From Haemophilus influenzae (GTDB lineage Bacteria > Pseudomonadota > Gammaproteobacteria > Enterobacterales > Pasteurellaceae): a DNA stretch of 64,000 nucleotides. The notes under the pieces were generated by a model. It did not search any database. It was not told the origin of the DNA and saw only the letters and a program-made list of their open reading frames with translations. Shown here piece after piece: positions 1 through 9,178 of the stretch. The stretch covers positions 1,054,001-1,118,000 of the forward strand of contig NZ_LN831035.1 of assembly GCF_001457655.1 (NCBI RefSeq), given 5' to 3'. The first letter of the stretch is position 1, and the number at the start of each line of letters is the position of its first letter. The position numbers and the translations under genes were made by a program.

Positions 1-1698
1 TTCAATCACGCCAAATTTTTTGGTATCTAGACGGCAGAAGCGGTCGCATAAGTTTTCGCTTGGCGTGGAGTAAAGGCTGAAGGCATAGCCAGTTTCTTTT
101 TGCCAGCGTTTTACTGCCTCGCTAAGGTGGCGAACAATCGCAATGCCTTTTTCGCGTAATTGTTCATCATCAAAAATATGCCCTTTTTTATATAGCGCAT
201 TAATGGTTTCATGAATACCGATATAGCCAAGGGAAATAGAGGCGCGTCCATTTTTGAAAATTTGTGCCACATTTTCATCCGCTTTTAACCGCACTCCGCA
301 TGCACCTTCCATATAAAGAATGGGAGCAACGCGAGCTTTGGTATTCTCAAGGCGGGCAACACGCGTCATTAATGCTTTTTTCGCAATAGCCAAACGTTCA
401 TCTAAAGTGCGGTAGAAATCTTCTTCGTTTTTGGACTCCAACGCGATACGCGGTAAATTCAAACTCACTACGCCAAGATTATTACGCCCATCGTGAATTT
501 CATGACTATTTTCTTCGTATGCACCTAAAAAGCTACGACATCCCATTGGGGCTTTAAAAGAGCCTGTGACTTTGACAACTTGATCGTAATTGAGAATATC
601 TGGATACATACGTTTTGATGCGCATTCTAATGCGAGTTGTTTGATATCGTAATTCGGATCGCCTTTATTTTGGTTCAAACCTTTTTTGATGGTGAAAACA
701 AGTTTTGGAAATACAGGCGTTTTATGATTTTTTCCGAGTCCACGAATCCGATTTTTTAAAATAGCTTGCTGAATTAAGCGGGATTGCCAGCTTGTACCTA
801 AACCAAAACCAAAGGTCACAAATGGTGTTTGCCCATTTGAAGTATGTAGTGTATTAACTTCATATTCTAAGGATTGGAAGGCATCGAAACATTCTTTTTC
901 AATCAATGCTTTGGCATAACCTTCAACATCAGGCACGTTCCATTCTTGGGCATGTTTGAGATGTTTTTCGTAACTGATTTGCACATAAGGGGAAAGCACT
1001 TCATCAATACGATTAATGGTTGTGCCGCCGTAAATATGGCTGGCAACTTGGGCGATAATTTGTGCTGTCACTGCCGTTGCGGTGCCGATAGATTTAGGGG
1101 GTTCGATTTCCGCATTGCCCATTTTGAAACCACGAGAAAGCATCCCTTCTAAATCAACTAACATACAGTTAAACATTGGAAAGAACGGCGCGTAATCTAA
1201 ATCGTGATAATGAATTTCACCTTTTTCGTGAGCCTCTACCACATCGCGTGGAAGAATATGGTGCTTGGCATAATGTTTTGCCACAATTCCAGCAAGCAAA
1301 TCACGTTGCGTTGGAATCACTTTCGCGTCTTTATTGGCGTTTTCATTAAGTAATTCTACGTTGCTTTGTTCAATCAAACCTTCAATTTCTTTTGTTAGCT
1401 GGCTACGTTTTTCTCGCGCTAAATCACGATCATGACGATATTCGATATACGCACGAGCAATCTCAGGATAACGACTTGCCATCAATTTATCTTCAACGAC
1501 TTTTTGAATCTGATTAATATCAATCTCGCCTTGATGACGGGTGAAAATTTCATTCCCTACTTCTTGCCCAATTTGGTGGCAATAAAATTCATCGGAAATA
1601 TTGACCGCACTTGCGGCTTTTTTAATGGCATTAATGATACGTTGAATCTCAAACTCCGCACGAGAACCATCGCGCTTGATGACCCCAAAGTTACTCAT
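1..1698 (-). CDS. nrdD: Anaerobic ribonucleoside-triphosphate reductase, N-terminal 566 codons (partial)
   Basis: This class III glycyl-radical enzyme reduces ribonucleoside triphosphates to deoxyribonucleotides without oxygen, activated by the radical-SAM partner NrdG. The visible protein starts MSNFGVIKRDG and carries the N-terminal ATP-cone region (about residues 3-95), followed by the conserved catalytic barrel. The family is about 710 residues long, so the C-terminal zinc site and the glycyl-radical loop lie beyond the window edge; this is a cut by the window, not a broken gene. The start is the ATG whose complement is at 1696-1698. Three NrdR-type boxes and a CRP/FNR-type palindrome lie upstream. 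It is transcribed divergently from the hepT-mntA pair. Identification is by family recognition. Confidence 0.95.
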   Translation of the reverse strand, partial: MSNFGVIKRDGSRAEFEIQRIINAIKKAASAVNISDEFYCHQIGQEVGNEIFTRHQGEIDINQIQKVVEDKLMASRYPEIARAYIEYRHDRDLAREKRSQLTKEIEGLIEQSNVELLNENANKDAKVIPTQRDLLAGIVAKHYAKHHILPRDVVEAHEKGEIHYHDLDYAPFFPMFNCMLVDLEGMLSRGFKMGNAEIEPPKSIGTATAVTAQIIAQVASHIYGGTTINRIDEVLSPYVQISYEKHLKHAQEWNVPDVEGYAKALIEKECFDAFQSLEYEVNTLHTSNGQTPFVTFGFGLGTSWQSRLIQQAILKNRIRGLGKNHKTPVFPKLVFTIKKGLNQNKGDPNYDIKQLALECASKRMYPDILNYDQVVKVTGSFKAPMGCRSFLGAYEENSHEIHDGRNNLGVVSLNLPRIALESKNEEDFYRTLDERLAIAKKALMTRVARLENTKARVAPILYMEGACGVRLKADENVAQIFKNGRASISLGYIGIHETINALYKKGHIFDDEQLREKGIAIVRHLSEAVKRWQKETGYAFSLYSTPSENLCDRFCRLDTKKFGVIE

Positions 1699-1705
1699 GA
1701 TATAG

Positions 1706-1785
1706 CTCCAATATATAGTGTTTTTGAAATGCGGATTGCACTATATATAGATCTAAAAAGATAATCAACACACAATATGTAGTGT
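1706..1785 (-). promoter_or_regulatory. Three NrdR-type boxes at exact 32-bp spacing
   Basis: Three 16-bp stretches match the NrdR consensus ACACWATATATWGTGT: 1706-1721 (13 of 16), 1738-1753 (12 of 16) and 1770-1785 (ACACAATATGTAGTGT, 15 of 16). Their starts are exactly 32 bp apart, about three helical turns. NrdR, the ATP/dATP-sensing repressor of ribonucleotide reductase genes, normally binds a pair of boxes 31-32 bp apart. The nearest box ends 8 bp before the nrdD start codon, so bound repressor would cover the promoter and ribosome-binding region. The match is seen directly; the regulator is inferred. Confidence 0.75.
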
Positions 1786-1885
1786 TTTAGACCTTTTTGT
1801 CGTAAGATAATTTTGTTAAAGATTGATTTTATTAGAAAAATATCACATTAAGTTGTTGAGAGCTTTTCTCAAATATTTTTGATTT

Positions 1886-1901
1886 TGTGATCAATATCAC
1901 A
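1886..1901. promoter_or_regulatory. CRP-type palindrome that also resembles an FNR site
   Basis: TGTGA-TCAATA-TCACA is a perfect CRP half-site pair. The same bases read gTGAT-CAAT-ATCAc, 8 of the 10 defined FNR positions. It lies between the divergent nrdD and hepT genes, about 188 bp from the nrdD start and 78 bp from the hepT start. Anaerobic nrdD is a natural FNR target. Which regulator binds, and which gene it serves, cannot be read from sequence alone. Confidence 0.6.
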
Positions 1902-1926
1902 ATGTTTACTTTTGGGGTTATAGGTT

Positions 1927-1953
1927 TTGAGAAAAAATAGTCTATGGTAAAAT
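1927..1953 (+). promoter_or_regulatory. Candidate promoter of hepT-mntA
   Basis: An extended -10 element TGG-TAAAAT (1945-1953) is preceded by TTGAGA (1927-1932) with a short 15-bp spacer. Transcription would start near 1960, about 20 bp before the hepT start codon. The extended -10 may offset the short spacer. Confidence 0.4.
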
Positions 1954-1978
1954 AGATGAGTATTTAACAGAGGTAAAA

Positions 1979-2419
1979 ATGATGACTGATAAGCTAAATT
2001 TAAATGTATTAGACGCTGCATTTTATTCGTTAGAGCAAACCGTAGTACAAATTTCAGACAGAAATTGGTTTGATATGCAACCCTCTATTGTACAAGATAC
2101 CTTAATTGCAGGTGCAATTCAGAAATTTGAATTTGTTTATGAGTTAAGTTTAAAAATGATGAAACGCCAACTTCAACAAGATGCAATTAATACCGATGAT
2201 ATTGGGGCTTATGGATTTAAGGATATTTTGCGAGAAGCATTGAGATTTGGTTTGATTGAAGATATGTCAAAATGGGTTGTTTATCGTGATATGCGTAATA
2301 TTACATCACATACTTATGATCAGGAAAAAGCCATGGCTGTTTATGCACAAATTGATGATTTTTTAATAGAAAGTTGTTTCCTATTGGAACAATTACGTCA
2401 GAGAAATCAATATGACTAG
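1979..2419 (+). CDS. hepT: HEPN-domain protein of a HepT/MntA pair (putative RNase toxin)
   Basis: A 146-residue all-helical HEPN protein of the HI0074 family, formerly called nucleotidyltransferase substrate-binding protein. It carries the full RX4HXY motif of HepT toxins, RNITSHTY, with Arg106, His111 and Tyr113. In studied HepT/MntA pairs the Arg and His form the RNase active site and the Tyr is AMPylated by the partner, which inactivates the toxin. The ribosome site AGAGG at 1969-1973 serves either of two adjacent ATGs (1979 or 1982). It overlaps mntA by 8 bp, so the two are probably translationally coupled. The motif is seen directly; toxin activity in this organism is inferred from the family. 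Confidence 0.85.
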   Translation: MMTDKLNLNVLDAAFYSLEQTVVQISDRNWFDMQPSIVQDTLIAGAIQKFEFVYELSLKMMKRQLQQDAINTDDIGAYGFKDILREALRFGLIEDMSKWVVYRDMRNITSHTYDQEKAMAVYAQIDDFLIESCFLLEQLRQRNQYD

Positions 2420-2756
2420 TTTTGCACAGCTTGATATAAAATCTGAAGAATTGGCGATTGTGAAAACTATTTTACAACAATTCGTACCTGATTATACCGT
2501 ATGGGCTTTCGGTTCTCGTGTAAAGGGAAAAGCAAAAAAATATTCCGATCTTGACCTTGCGATTATCTCTGAGGAGCCTTTAGATTTTTTAGCTCGTGAC
2601 AGATTAAAGGAAGCTTTTTCTGAATCAGATTTACCGTGGCGCGTAGATCTTCTAGATTGGGCTACAACGAGCGAAGATTTTAGGGAAATTATCCGTAAAG
2701 TTTATGTTGTTATTCAGGAAAAAGAAAAAACGGTCGAAAAACCGACCGCTCTTTAG
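2412..2756 (+). CDS. mntA: Minimal nucleotidyltransferase, MntA-type antitoxin of the HepT/MntA pair
   Basis: A 114-residue single-domain nucleotidyltransferase (HI0073 family). It shows the exact GSX10DXD motif: Gly34-Ser35, ten residues, then Asp46 and Asp48, with a candidate third metal ligand at Asp79 (RVDLLDW). In the described systems MntA transfers AMP groups from ATP to the Tyr of the HEPN partner. Its start lies inside the end of hepT (8-bp overlap). The last codons (VEKPTAL) are written over a terminator-like hairpin at 2731-2748, so the gene end and transcript end coincide. The convergent grpE ends 12 bp further on. Confidence 0.85.
   Translation: MTSFAQLDIKSEELAIVKTILQQFVPDYTVWAFGSRVKGKAKKYSDLDLAIISEEPLDFLARDRLKEAFSESDLPWRVDLLDWATTSEDFREIIRKVYVVIQEKEKTVEKPTAL
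2731..2753 (+). terminator. Hairpin overlapping the 3' end of mntA
   Basis: CGGTCG (2731-2736) pairs with CGACCG (2743-2748) across a 6-nt A-rich loop. It is preceded by an A-run and followed by CTCTTT. The stem lies inside the last mntA codons. It could stop transcripts from either direction, as grpE converges here. Confidence 0.55.
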
Positions 2757-2768
2757 ACAAAATATAAA

Positions 2769-3365
2769 TTAAGCCGCCACCATTACCATCGCTGGGCGAA
2801 TGACTCGACCACTTAAGGTGTAGCCTTTTTGCAATACGACGCTAATTTGATTGGTTTCAAAGCCTTCAGCTGGTTGCATTGAAATGGCTTGATGTAAATC
2901 AGGATTAAAGGCTTCACCGACAACTCCCACAGCTTCCACGCCAAAACGCCCAACGGTTGAAACTAATTCTTTTAAGGTTAGTTCTACACCGTCAAATAAG
3001 GCTTTTACGCTTTCATCTTCTTTATTTGCTGGAGTGGCAAGCGCACGCTCTAGGTTATCGATAGTATTCAAAATGTCTTTTGAAAATTTTTCCAAAGCGA
3101 ATTTATGTGCTTTTTCTACGTCTTGTTCAGTACGACGACGAAGATTTTCAATTTCAGCACGAGAGCGAAGTAAAATATCCTGTTCTTTGTTTGCCGCTTC
3201 TTCTATTTGAGTTTTTAGCTGCTCTTCAAGCTCTTGCACGCGAGCAATTGCTTCTTCTAAAGGATCAAATTCTTGAGAAGGATCTGCTTGTTGTGCTTCT
3301 TCCACAACGACTTCTTCTTGATTTTCTACTTCTGGGATTTCAACTTTTTGTTCTTGTTCTGACAT
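2769..3365 (-). CDS. grpE: GrpE, nucleotide-exchange factor for DnaK
   Basis: 198 residues starting [10 protein letters not shown]. GrpE releases ADP from the Hsp70 chaperone DnaK in the cytoplasm. The acidic, Gln/Glu-rich N-terminus leads into a long coiled coil (about residues 35-100), followed by the C-terminal beta domain with the family stretch [11 protein letters not shown]. The start at 3365 is preceded by the ribosome site GGAG; longer in-frame readings upstream lack one and run into promoter DNA. Upstream, CTTGAA near 3447-3452 (complement) resembles the -35 box of a heat-shock promoter, but the -10 is poor. Divergent from nadK with a 99-bp gap; a single gene. Confidence 0.97.
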   Translation of the reverse strand: MSEQEQKVEIPEVENQEEVVVEEAQQADPSQEFDPLEEAIARVQELEEQLKTQIEEAANKEQDILLRSRAEIENLRRRTEQDVEKAHKFALEKFSKDILNTIDNLERALATPANKEDESVKALFDGVELTLKELVSTVGRFGVEAVGVVGEAFNPDLHQAISMQPAEGFETNQISVVLQKGYTLSGRVIRPAMVMVAA

Positions 3366-3464
3366 TTTTTTCTCCGTAAAACAAAATTGATTAATCGTAA
3401 TTGGGCATAGTGTAGCAAAAAACGATATAATGACGAAAATGTTAAATTCAAGTGCGGTCATTTT

Positions 3465-4355
3465 ATGAATCATTTATATCGTTCCTTTAAAACCATTGCT
3501 CTTGTAGGTAAGCCTCGCAATGATATTAACTTACAAATGCACAAAAACTTATTTCATTGGTTAATGGAACGTGGTTATCAAGTGTTGGTGGAAAAAGAAG
3601 TCGCCATAACACTTGAGTTACCTTTTGAACATCTTGCTACGTTAGAAGAAATAGGCCACCGAGCCCAATTAGCCATTGTGATTGGTGGAGACGGCAATAT
3701 GCTAGGGCGCGCTCGGGTATTAGCAAAATATGATATTCCATTGATTGGTATTAATCGTGGTAATTTGGGATTTTTAACGGATATTGACCCGAAAAATGCC
3801 TATTCCCAGCTTGAAGCTTGTTTAGAACGTGGCGAATTTTTTGTGGAAGAACGTTTTTTATTGGAAGCAAAAATCGAACGAGCAAGTGAAATCGTATCAA
3901 CCAGCAATGCGGTAAATGAAGCGGTTATTCATCCCGCCAAAATTGCACATATGATTGACTTTCACGTATATATCAATGATAAGTTTGCATTTTCTCAACG
4001 TTCTGATGGATTAATTGTTTCTACTCCAACAGGTTCTACGGCTTATTCTCTTTCCGCTGGTGGACCTATTTTGACACCAAACCTTAATGCCATTGCATTA
4101 GTGCCAATGTTTCCACATACATTAACTTCTCGCCCTCTTGTTGTTGATGGGGATAGTAAAATATCGATTCGTTTTGCTGAACATAATACCTCTCAATTAG
4201 AAGTGGGCTGTGATAGTCAAATTACCTTACCTTTTACCCCAGATGATGTGGTGCATATTCAAAAAAGCGAGCATAAACTCCGATTGCTTCATCTGAAAAA
4301 TTATAATTATTACAATGTGTTAAGTAGCAAATTAGGTTGGTTAAAATCATTTTGA
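3465..4355 (+). CDS. nadK: NAD kinase
   Basis: 296 residues, close to the 292 of E. coli NadK. It phosphorylates NAD to NADP using ATP. The catalytic GGDG motif is at residues 74-77, followed by [11 protein letters not shown], which shapes the nucleotide pocket, and the [15 protein letters not shown] loop that binds NAD. Only a weak ribosome site precedes the ATG at 3465, and an uptake sequence (3450-3458) sits just upstream. Divergent from grpE; recN follows after 111 bp with its own control signals. Confidence 0.96.
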   Translation: MNHLYRSFKTIALVGKPRNDINLQMHKNLFHWLMERGYQVLVEKEVAITLELPFEHLATLEEIGHRAQLAIVIGGDGNMLGRARVLAKYDIPLIGINRGNLGFLTDIDPKNAYSQLEACLERGEFFVEERFLLEAKIERASEIVSTSNAVNEAVIHPAKIAHMIDFHVYINDKFAFSQRSDGLIVSTPTGSTAYSLSAGGPILTPNLNAIALVPMFPHTLTSRPLVVDGDSKISIRFAEHNTSQLEVGCDSQITLPFTPDDVVHIQKSEHKLRLLHLKNYNYYNVLSSKLGWLKSF

Positions 4356-4413
4356 TTATGGTAAAAATTTTCGATTGAAATAGATTTGACAAAATACTGT
4401 AAAAAATCCTTTA

Positions 4414-4429
4414 CTGTAAATTAAATCAG
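4414..4429. promoter_or_regulatory. LexA (SOS) box upstream of recN
   Basis: CTGTAAATTAAATCAG fits CTG-N10-CAG with an AT-rich centre and lies 38 bp before the recN ATG. A TTGACA at 4386-4391 may be the -35 element, though the matching -10 is poor. recN is a classic LexA-repressed gene, so SOS control is very likely here too. Confidence 0.7.
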
Positions 4430-4466
4430 TTATATCATATTAAATATACAGTTAAAGGATTTTGCT

Positions 4467-6143
4467 ATGCTTACTCAACTTACTATCAATAATTTTGCGA
4501 TTGTTCGTCAGCTTGATATTGAATTGGCGAAAGGAATGTCTGTTATAACAGGGGAAACTGGTGCTGGAAAATCTATCGCCATTGATGCTTTAGGTTTATG
4601 TTTCGGACAAAGAGTAGAAACCTCAATGGTGCGTGAAGGGCAAGAGCGTGCGGAAATTTGTGCAACTTTCCAACTAGAATCGCAAAATCCTGCTTATCAC
4701 TGGTTGAGTGAGCAAGAATTACAGGATCCAGATAATCCAACTGAATGTATTTTACGTCGTATAATTAATGCAGACGGACGTTCTAAGGCTTTTATTAATA
4801 GTACACCAGTATCCGCTTCTCAATTAAAAGAAATTGCTCAATATCTCGTTCATATTAATGGGCAACACGCTTCTCAATTATTGTTAAAAAATGACTATCA
4901 GCTTCAGTTAGTTGATAATTTTGCCGCTCATCCTGAATTACTTGTGAAAATGCGTGAAGATTATCAGACATGGAAAAATCTTCAAAATCAAGTTAAAACC
5001 TTTCAACAAAAAGTGGCGGAAAATGAAGCACGTAAACAACTTTTACAGTATCAAGTGGATGAGTTAGATGAATTTAACCTTCGACCAAATGAATATTTGG
5101 AATTAGAAGATGAACAACGTCGTTTATCTAGCAGCGAACAGCTAACCCAACTTTCTCAATCGGCCCTGCAAATTTTAAGTGAAAATGACACCGTAAATAT
5201 CGATAGTTTGCTTTATCGTGCGACACAATATATTGATGAATTAGCTGAACTTGATCCGCAATATGCTGAAGTGCAAAATATGTTGAATGATGCGTTGATT
5301 CAAGTGCAAGAAGCAACCAGTGAAGTGCAAAATTTATCAAGTAATATCGAGCAGGATCCTCAACTTTTACAGGAAATCGAACAGCGAATTAGTCAGGCTT
5401 TACAACTTGCTCGTAAACATCAAGTTAAACCTGAAGATCTTGTAGAACAGCACAAAAAATTAAAAGCGGAATTAACCGCACTTTTGGATTTTTCTGAAAG
5501 TGAAGAGATGTTGATTGAGCAAGAAAAACGAGCATTTGAACAAATGCAAGCAACGGCTACAGCATTAACAGCAAGTCGTCAGCAATCTGCAACCCGCTTA
5601 GCGCAAAATGTCACACAGTCGATAAAACAACTTGCAATGGAAAACGCTGAATTTTATGTAGAGTTGAATACGGATTTAGATAAAGTGAGTGCAAATGGTG
5701 CGGATAATGTGATTTTCACTTTGCGTAGTAATTTAGGACAACAACCGCAGCCATTAGCTAAAATTGCCTCTGGTGGTGAGCTTTCTCGTATTTCTTTAGC
5801 GATTCAAGTTTTAACTTCTGATCAATCGGCTATTCCAACGTTAATTTTCGATGAAGTGGACGTGGGCATTAGCGGAAAAACAGCAAGCGTTGTCGGAAAA
5901 CTTTTACGTCAATTAAGTGAACGCTGCCAAGTATTATGCGTAACGCACTTGCCACAGGTTGCTTGTCATGGCCATCATCAGTTTAATGTGGAAAAATTTA
6001 CTGTGGATAATAAAACTGAAACAAAAATGACCGCACTTTCACAAGCTGAACGTGTACCAGCCTTGGCAAGACTCTTGGGCGGAAGTGAAATCACAGAATT
6101 AGCTCTAGCCAATGCACAGGAAATGTTAGATTTGGTTCATTAA
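4467..6143 (+). CDS. recN: RecN, SMC-like DNA repair ATPase
   Basis: 558 residues (E. coli 553). RecN acts at double-strand breaks, holding DNA together during recombinational repair. Walker A is GETGAGKS at residues 29-36. The middle (about 160-380) is rich in Gln, Glu and Leu and is a coiled coil. The C-terminal half carries the ABC signature region (SGGELSRISLA) and Walker B LIFDEVDVG from about residue 459. The start ATG follows AAAGGA. A LexA-type box lies upstream. Convergent with glnE, with 84 bp between the stop codons and no strong terminator. Confidence 0.97.
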   Translation: MLTQLTINNFAIVRQLDIELAKGMSVITGETGAGKSIAIDALGLCFGQRVETSMVREGQERAEICATFQLESQNPAYHWLSEQELQDPDNPTECILRRIINADGRSKAFINSTPVSASQLKEIAQYLVHINGQHASQLLLKNDYQLQLVDNFAAHPELLVKMREDYQTWKNLQNQVKTFQQKVAENEARKQLLQYQVDELDEFNLRPNEYLELEDEQRRLSSSEQLTQLSQSALQILSENDTVNIDSLLYRATQYIDELAELDPQYAEVQNMLNDALIQVQEATSEVQNLSSNIEQDPQLLQEIEQRISQALQLARKHQVKPEDLVEQHKKLKAELTALLDFSESEEMLIEQEKRAFEQMQATATALTASRQQSATRLAQNVTQSIKQLAMENAEFYVELNTDLDKVSANGADNVIFTLRSNLGQQPQPLAKIASGGELSRISLAIQVLTSDQSAIPTLIFDEVDVGISGKTASVVGKLLRQLSERCQVLCVTHLPQVACHGHHQFNVEKFTVDNKTETKMTALSQAERVPALARLLGGSEITELALANAQEMLDLVH

Positions 6144-6227
6144 AAATAGGATTGAATATTTAGTTTTTGCGAGGTTTCAAGAAGATTTGTGATGAAGGCT
6201 ATTTTTGAAACGTCCACAAGCCATATT

Positions 6228-9173
6228 TTAGGATACAAATAACCTATCCCAAAATGCTTGAATAAATGACCGCTCTTTAACAAATTCACTGTCTTCCACA
6301 ACGGTAGATTTACCCAACAAATTCAAATGATGAATAGTATTGCGTAAATCGACATAACTTTGTTTTAAAGCGTCGCAGTCTGTTTGACTAATAATTTTAG
6401 CCTCTGCCATATCATCGAAAATACGAACATTGTCTGACCATTTTGTCAGTTGTGGGTTTTGTGGGGCATTAGCAAGCATTAAATATTGAGCGATAAATTC
6501 AATATCAGTGATACCACCGCGATCTGTTTTAAGATTAAATTCATTATCTTTTGAATGAGACAAATGCGTGAACATTTTTTCTCGCATCTCAACAACATCT
6601 TGTTTTAATTGTTCAATATCTCGTGATGCAGAAAGCACTTGTTGGCGGATATGCTCAAATTTAGCTTTAAGAGATGATTCGCCAAATACTGGACGAGCGC
6701 GCACAAGTGCTTGTTTTTCCCATGTCCAAGCGTCATTCAATTGATAATGGGAAAATGCAGAAAGAGAGCAGCCAATTAAGCCAGCATTGCCAGAAGGGCG
6801 AAGGCGCATATCAGCCTCATAAAGTACGCCAGCGGAAGTATTTATGCTGAAAATACTCACAATCTTTTGTGCCAAGCGTAGGTAAAATTGATTGCTATCA
6901 ATCACTTTTTTGCCCCCTGTTGTTTGACTTTCTACGGCATCGTACAAAAATACGAGGTCTAAATCGGATTTGTAACCGAGTTCAATACCACCCAGTTTTC
7001 CATAACCAATAACTAGAAATCTTTTTTCATCATTTTGTAAATGTTCAGGCACGCCAAATCTAGAGGAAACTTGTTTCCAAGCTAGATTCACAACCACTTC
7101 AATAATTGCTTCAGCAAGATAGGTTAAATGATCGCTTACCTTCATTACCGGTAATGCCCCCAAAATATCTGCCGCTGCTACTTTTAATAGGGTTGCTTGT
7201 TTAAATTGACGTAAAGCATCAATAAGCTGTTCTTCATCATCAGGTGGTAAACGAAGCAAATATTGGTGTAATTCTGCAGGATATTGGGTAAATGGCAATG
7301 GATGGCGTAGTGCTTCTGTATTAAGTAATTCATCTAATAAGATAGGGTGGCGGGCCAGCTGCTCTGAAATAAGTTGAGACTGCGCACAAAGTTCAATAAC
7401 TTGCTGAAGTGCGTGATGATTTTCCAACAGTAGTTCTAAATAAGTCGTTCTGCTCGAAATTTTCTCAATAATATTTAGAATGCGGGGAAGCAAAGTGCGG
7501 TAATTTTCTTGAGCAAAAATAAGAGTAAATATCGCTGGCATTAAATGACTTAATACATCACGCCCACGTGAACCTATAATTCTGTGATTTAGGTTATTTT
7601 TGAATTGAACAAGTTGTTCTAAAATTTCATTAATATGATTTTCCGATACACTACTATCTAATAATGTTTGTTCAATATCCTCAAAATCTGATTCTAAAAA
7701 ATCTTGCCATTGGCTATCCGTTGGCGAGGGTTCATTTTGTTCATTACCGATTAATTGAGTAAATACAGCCCGCACTTTTTCTTGTTTTTGTTGCAAAGTG
7801 CGGTAAAAATCGTCCCAATTTTCTATTGGATAATATTTTTCAATGGTTTGATTATTTTTATTTAAACAAGTAAATTTTTTACAGGCTTCTACTAAACGAA
7901 TTTGATCTATTTCATCGGTTGGTAGTGTTTGAGTTTGTTGATCGTTAATAGCTTGTAGAATGTTTTCTACGCGACGTAAAAAAATATAACTTTCATGTAA
8001 ATCGTGGAATTGTTGTTCGGTAATTAATCCTAGTTTGGTAATTTCAGGCAAGATCTTTAAGAGTGAATGTTGTTGCAGACTGATTTCTCGCCCGCCTCGA
8101 ATGAGTTGAAAAACTTGCACGATAAATTCGACTTCACGAATTCCACCTGCCCCCAATTTAATATTATCTTTCAAACTACGACGGCGTACTTCTCGCTCAA
8201 TTTTGCCTTTCATTTCTCGTAAAGATTGAATCACACTAAAGTCAATATAGCGACGATACACAAAGGGGCGTAACATTTTTTGCAATTTAGGTACGTTGGG
8301 ATCCTTTGTTTGTGCGTCCAATACTCGCCCTTTAATCATCGCATAGCGTTCCCAATCTCGACCTTGATCTTGATAATATTGTTCCATTGCCGCAAAGCTG
8401 AGAACAAGCGCACCACTGTCGCCAAATGGGCGCAAGCGCATATCGGTTCGATATACAAAACCCTCAGCGGTAAATTCATCTAAGGCAGAAATAAGGCGTT
8501 GCCCTAAACGCGTAAAAAATTTTCCATTATCCACAGGACGTCGAGCATTAGTATTATTAATGCAAGTTTCCCCTTGTGACGGATAAGTGAAAATTAAATC
8601 AATATCCGAGGAAAAATTGAGTTCAAAGCCGCCTAATTTCCCCATGCCTAGAATATAAAGCTGTTGCGGGTTGCCTTGTTCATCCATTGGCGTACCCATT
8701 TCCGCACAGGCTTGATGATAAAGCCAACCGCGAGCAGCGATAATTAAACTTTCTGCAAGTTGTGAAAGCTGAACAAAAATTTCTTCTACAGTGGCAAGAT
8801 TCAAACTTTGGCAAAAACTTAATTTTGCCATTTCAATGTTACGGAATTGGCGTAATGTTTGATAGAGTGCGGTTTCGTCATGTATATGGGCTAATTCTCT
8901 ATTCAAACGTTCAGTATAGGCAGAGCAATCTGCAAAACTGGGGGATTTTTCCCACCATTGTTTCCCTAAGTGCGGGTATTTTTGCAAGACTTTTTCCACA
9001 AAGCCAGACATTGCCATAGCATAGCCTAATTGGTAAATAGGCAGTTCAGGGTGGTTTGAATTTTTTTGAATGGCGTCGTGAATTTTTTCTGGGGAAAGTT
9101 CTGGAAAAGATTGGTACAGAATTGTGCCAAGAGATTGTAATTTTTGTTCAATGAGGGCAGAAAGTGCGGTCAT
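6228..9173 (-). CDS. glnE: Bifunctional glutamine synthetase adenylyltransferase/adenylyl-removing enzyme
   Basis: 981 residues, slightly longer than E. coli GlnE (946). It adds and removes AMP on glutamine synthetase according to nitrogen status signalled by PII. Two nucleotidyltransferase domains are visible: [20 protein letters not shown] at about 176-195 (adenylyl-removing half) and [20 protein letters not shown] near 720-740 (adenylating half), each followed by a helical bundle. The start codons ATG-ACC-GCA-CTT are themselves an uptake sequence in reverse, so the USS occupies the translation start. Only 5 bp separate it from miaA upstream, so it is last in the amiB-mutL-miaA-glnE run. 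Confidence 0.96.
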   Translation of the reverse strand: MTALSALIEQKLQSLGTILYQSFPELSPEKIHDAIQKNSNHPELPIYQLGYAMAMSGFVEKVLQKYPHLGKQWWEKSPSFADCSAYTERLNRELAHIHDETALYQTLRQFRNIEMAKLSFCQSLNLATVEEIFVQLSQLAESLIIAARGWLYHQACAEMGTPMDEQGNPQQLYILGMGKLGGFELNFSSDIDLIFTYPSQGETCINNTNARRPVDNGKFFTRLGQRLISALDEFTAEGFVYRTDMRLRPFGDSGALVLSFAAMEQYYQDQGRDWERYAMIKGRVLDAQTKDPNVPKLQKMLRPFVYRRYIDFSVIQSLREMKGKIEREVRRRSLKDNIKLGAGGIREVEFIVQVFQLIRGGREISLQQHSLLKILPEITKLGLITEQQFHDLHESYIFLRRVENILQAINDQQTQTLPTDEIDQIRLVEACKKFTCLNKNNQTIEKYYPIENWDDFYRTLQQKQEKVRAVFTQLIGNEQNEPSPTDSQWQDFLESDFEDIEQTLLDSSVSENHINEILEQLVQFKNNLNHRIIGSRGRDVLSHLMPAIFTLIFAQENYRTLLPRILNIIEKISSRTTYLELLLENHHALQQVIELCAQSQLISEQLARHPILLDELLNTEALRHPLPFTQYPAELHQYLLRLPPDDEEQLIDALRQFKQATLLKVAAADILGALPVMKVSDHLTYLAEAIIEVVVNLAWKQVSSRFGVPEHLQNDEKRFLVIGYGKLGGIELGYKSDLDLVFLYDAVESQTTGGKKVIDSNQFYLRLAQKIVSIFSINTSAGVLYEADMRLRPSGNAGLIGCSLSAFSHYQLNDAWTWEKQALVRARPVFGESSLKAKFEHIRQQVLSASRDIEQLKQDVVEMREKMFTHLSHSKDNEFNLKTDRGGITDIEFIAQYLMLANAPQNPQLTKWSDNVRIFDDMAEAKIISQTDCDALKQSYVDLRNTIHHLNLLGKSTVVEDSEFVKERSFIQAFWDRLFVS

Positions 9174-9178
9174 TTTTT

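Noticed and set aside
874..1764. Open frames on the plus strand opposite nrdD
   Set aside because: They lie antisense to a well-conserved gene, have no ribosome site and no family resemblance.
3080..3379. 99-codon Leu-rich open frame opposite grpE
   Set aside because: It is the complement of the Glu/Gln-rich GrpE coiled coil, which naturally gives Leu-rich antisense readings.
3424..3452. Heat-shock (sigma-32) promoter for grpE
   Set aside because: CTTGAA is a fair -35 but no CCCCAT-like -10 lies at the right distance; a sigma-70 reading (TTGAAT, 16 bp, TATATC) is equally possible.
6174..6211. Terminator between convergent recN and glnE
   Set aside because: GTTTCAA and TTGAAAC pair over only 7 bp with a 24-nt loop; too weak to call.
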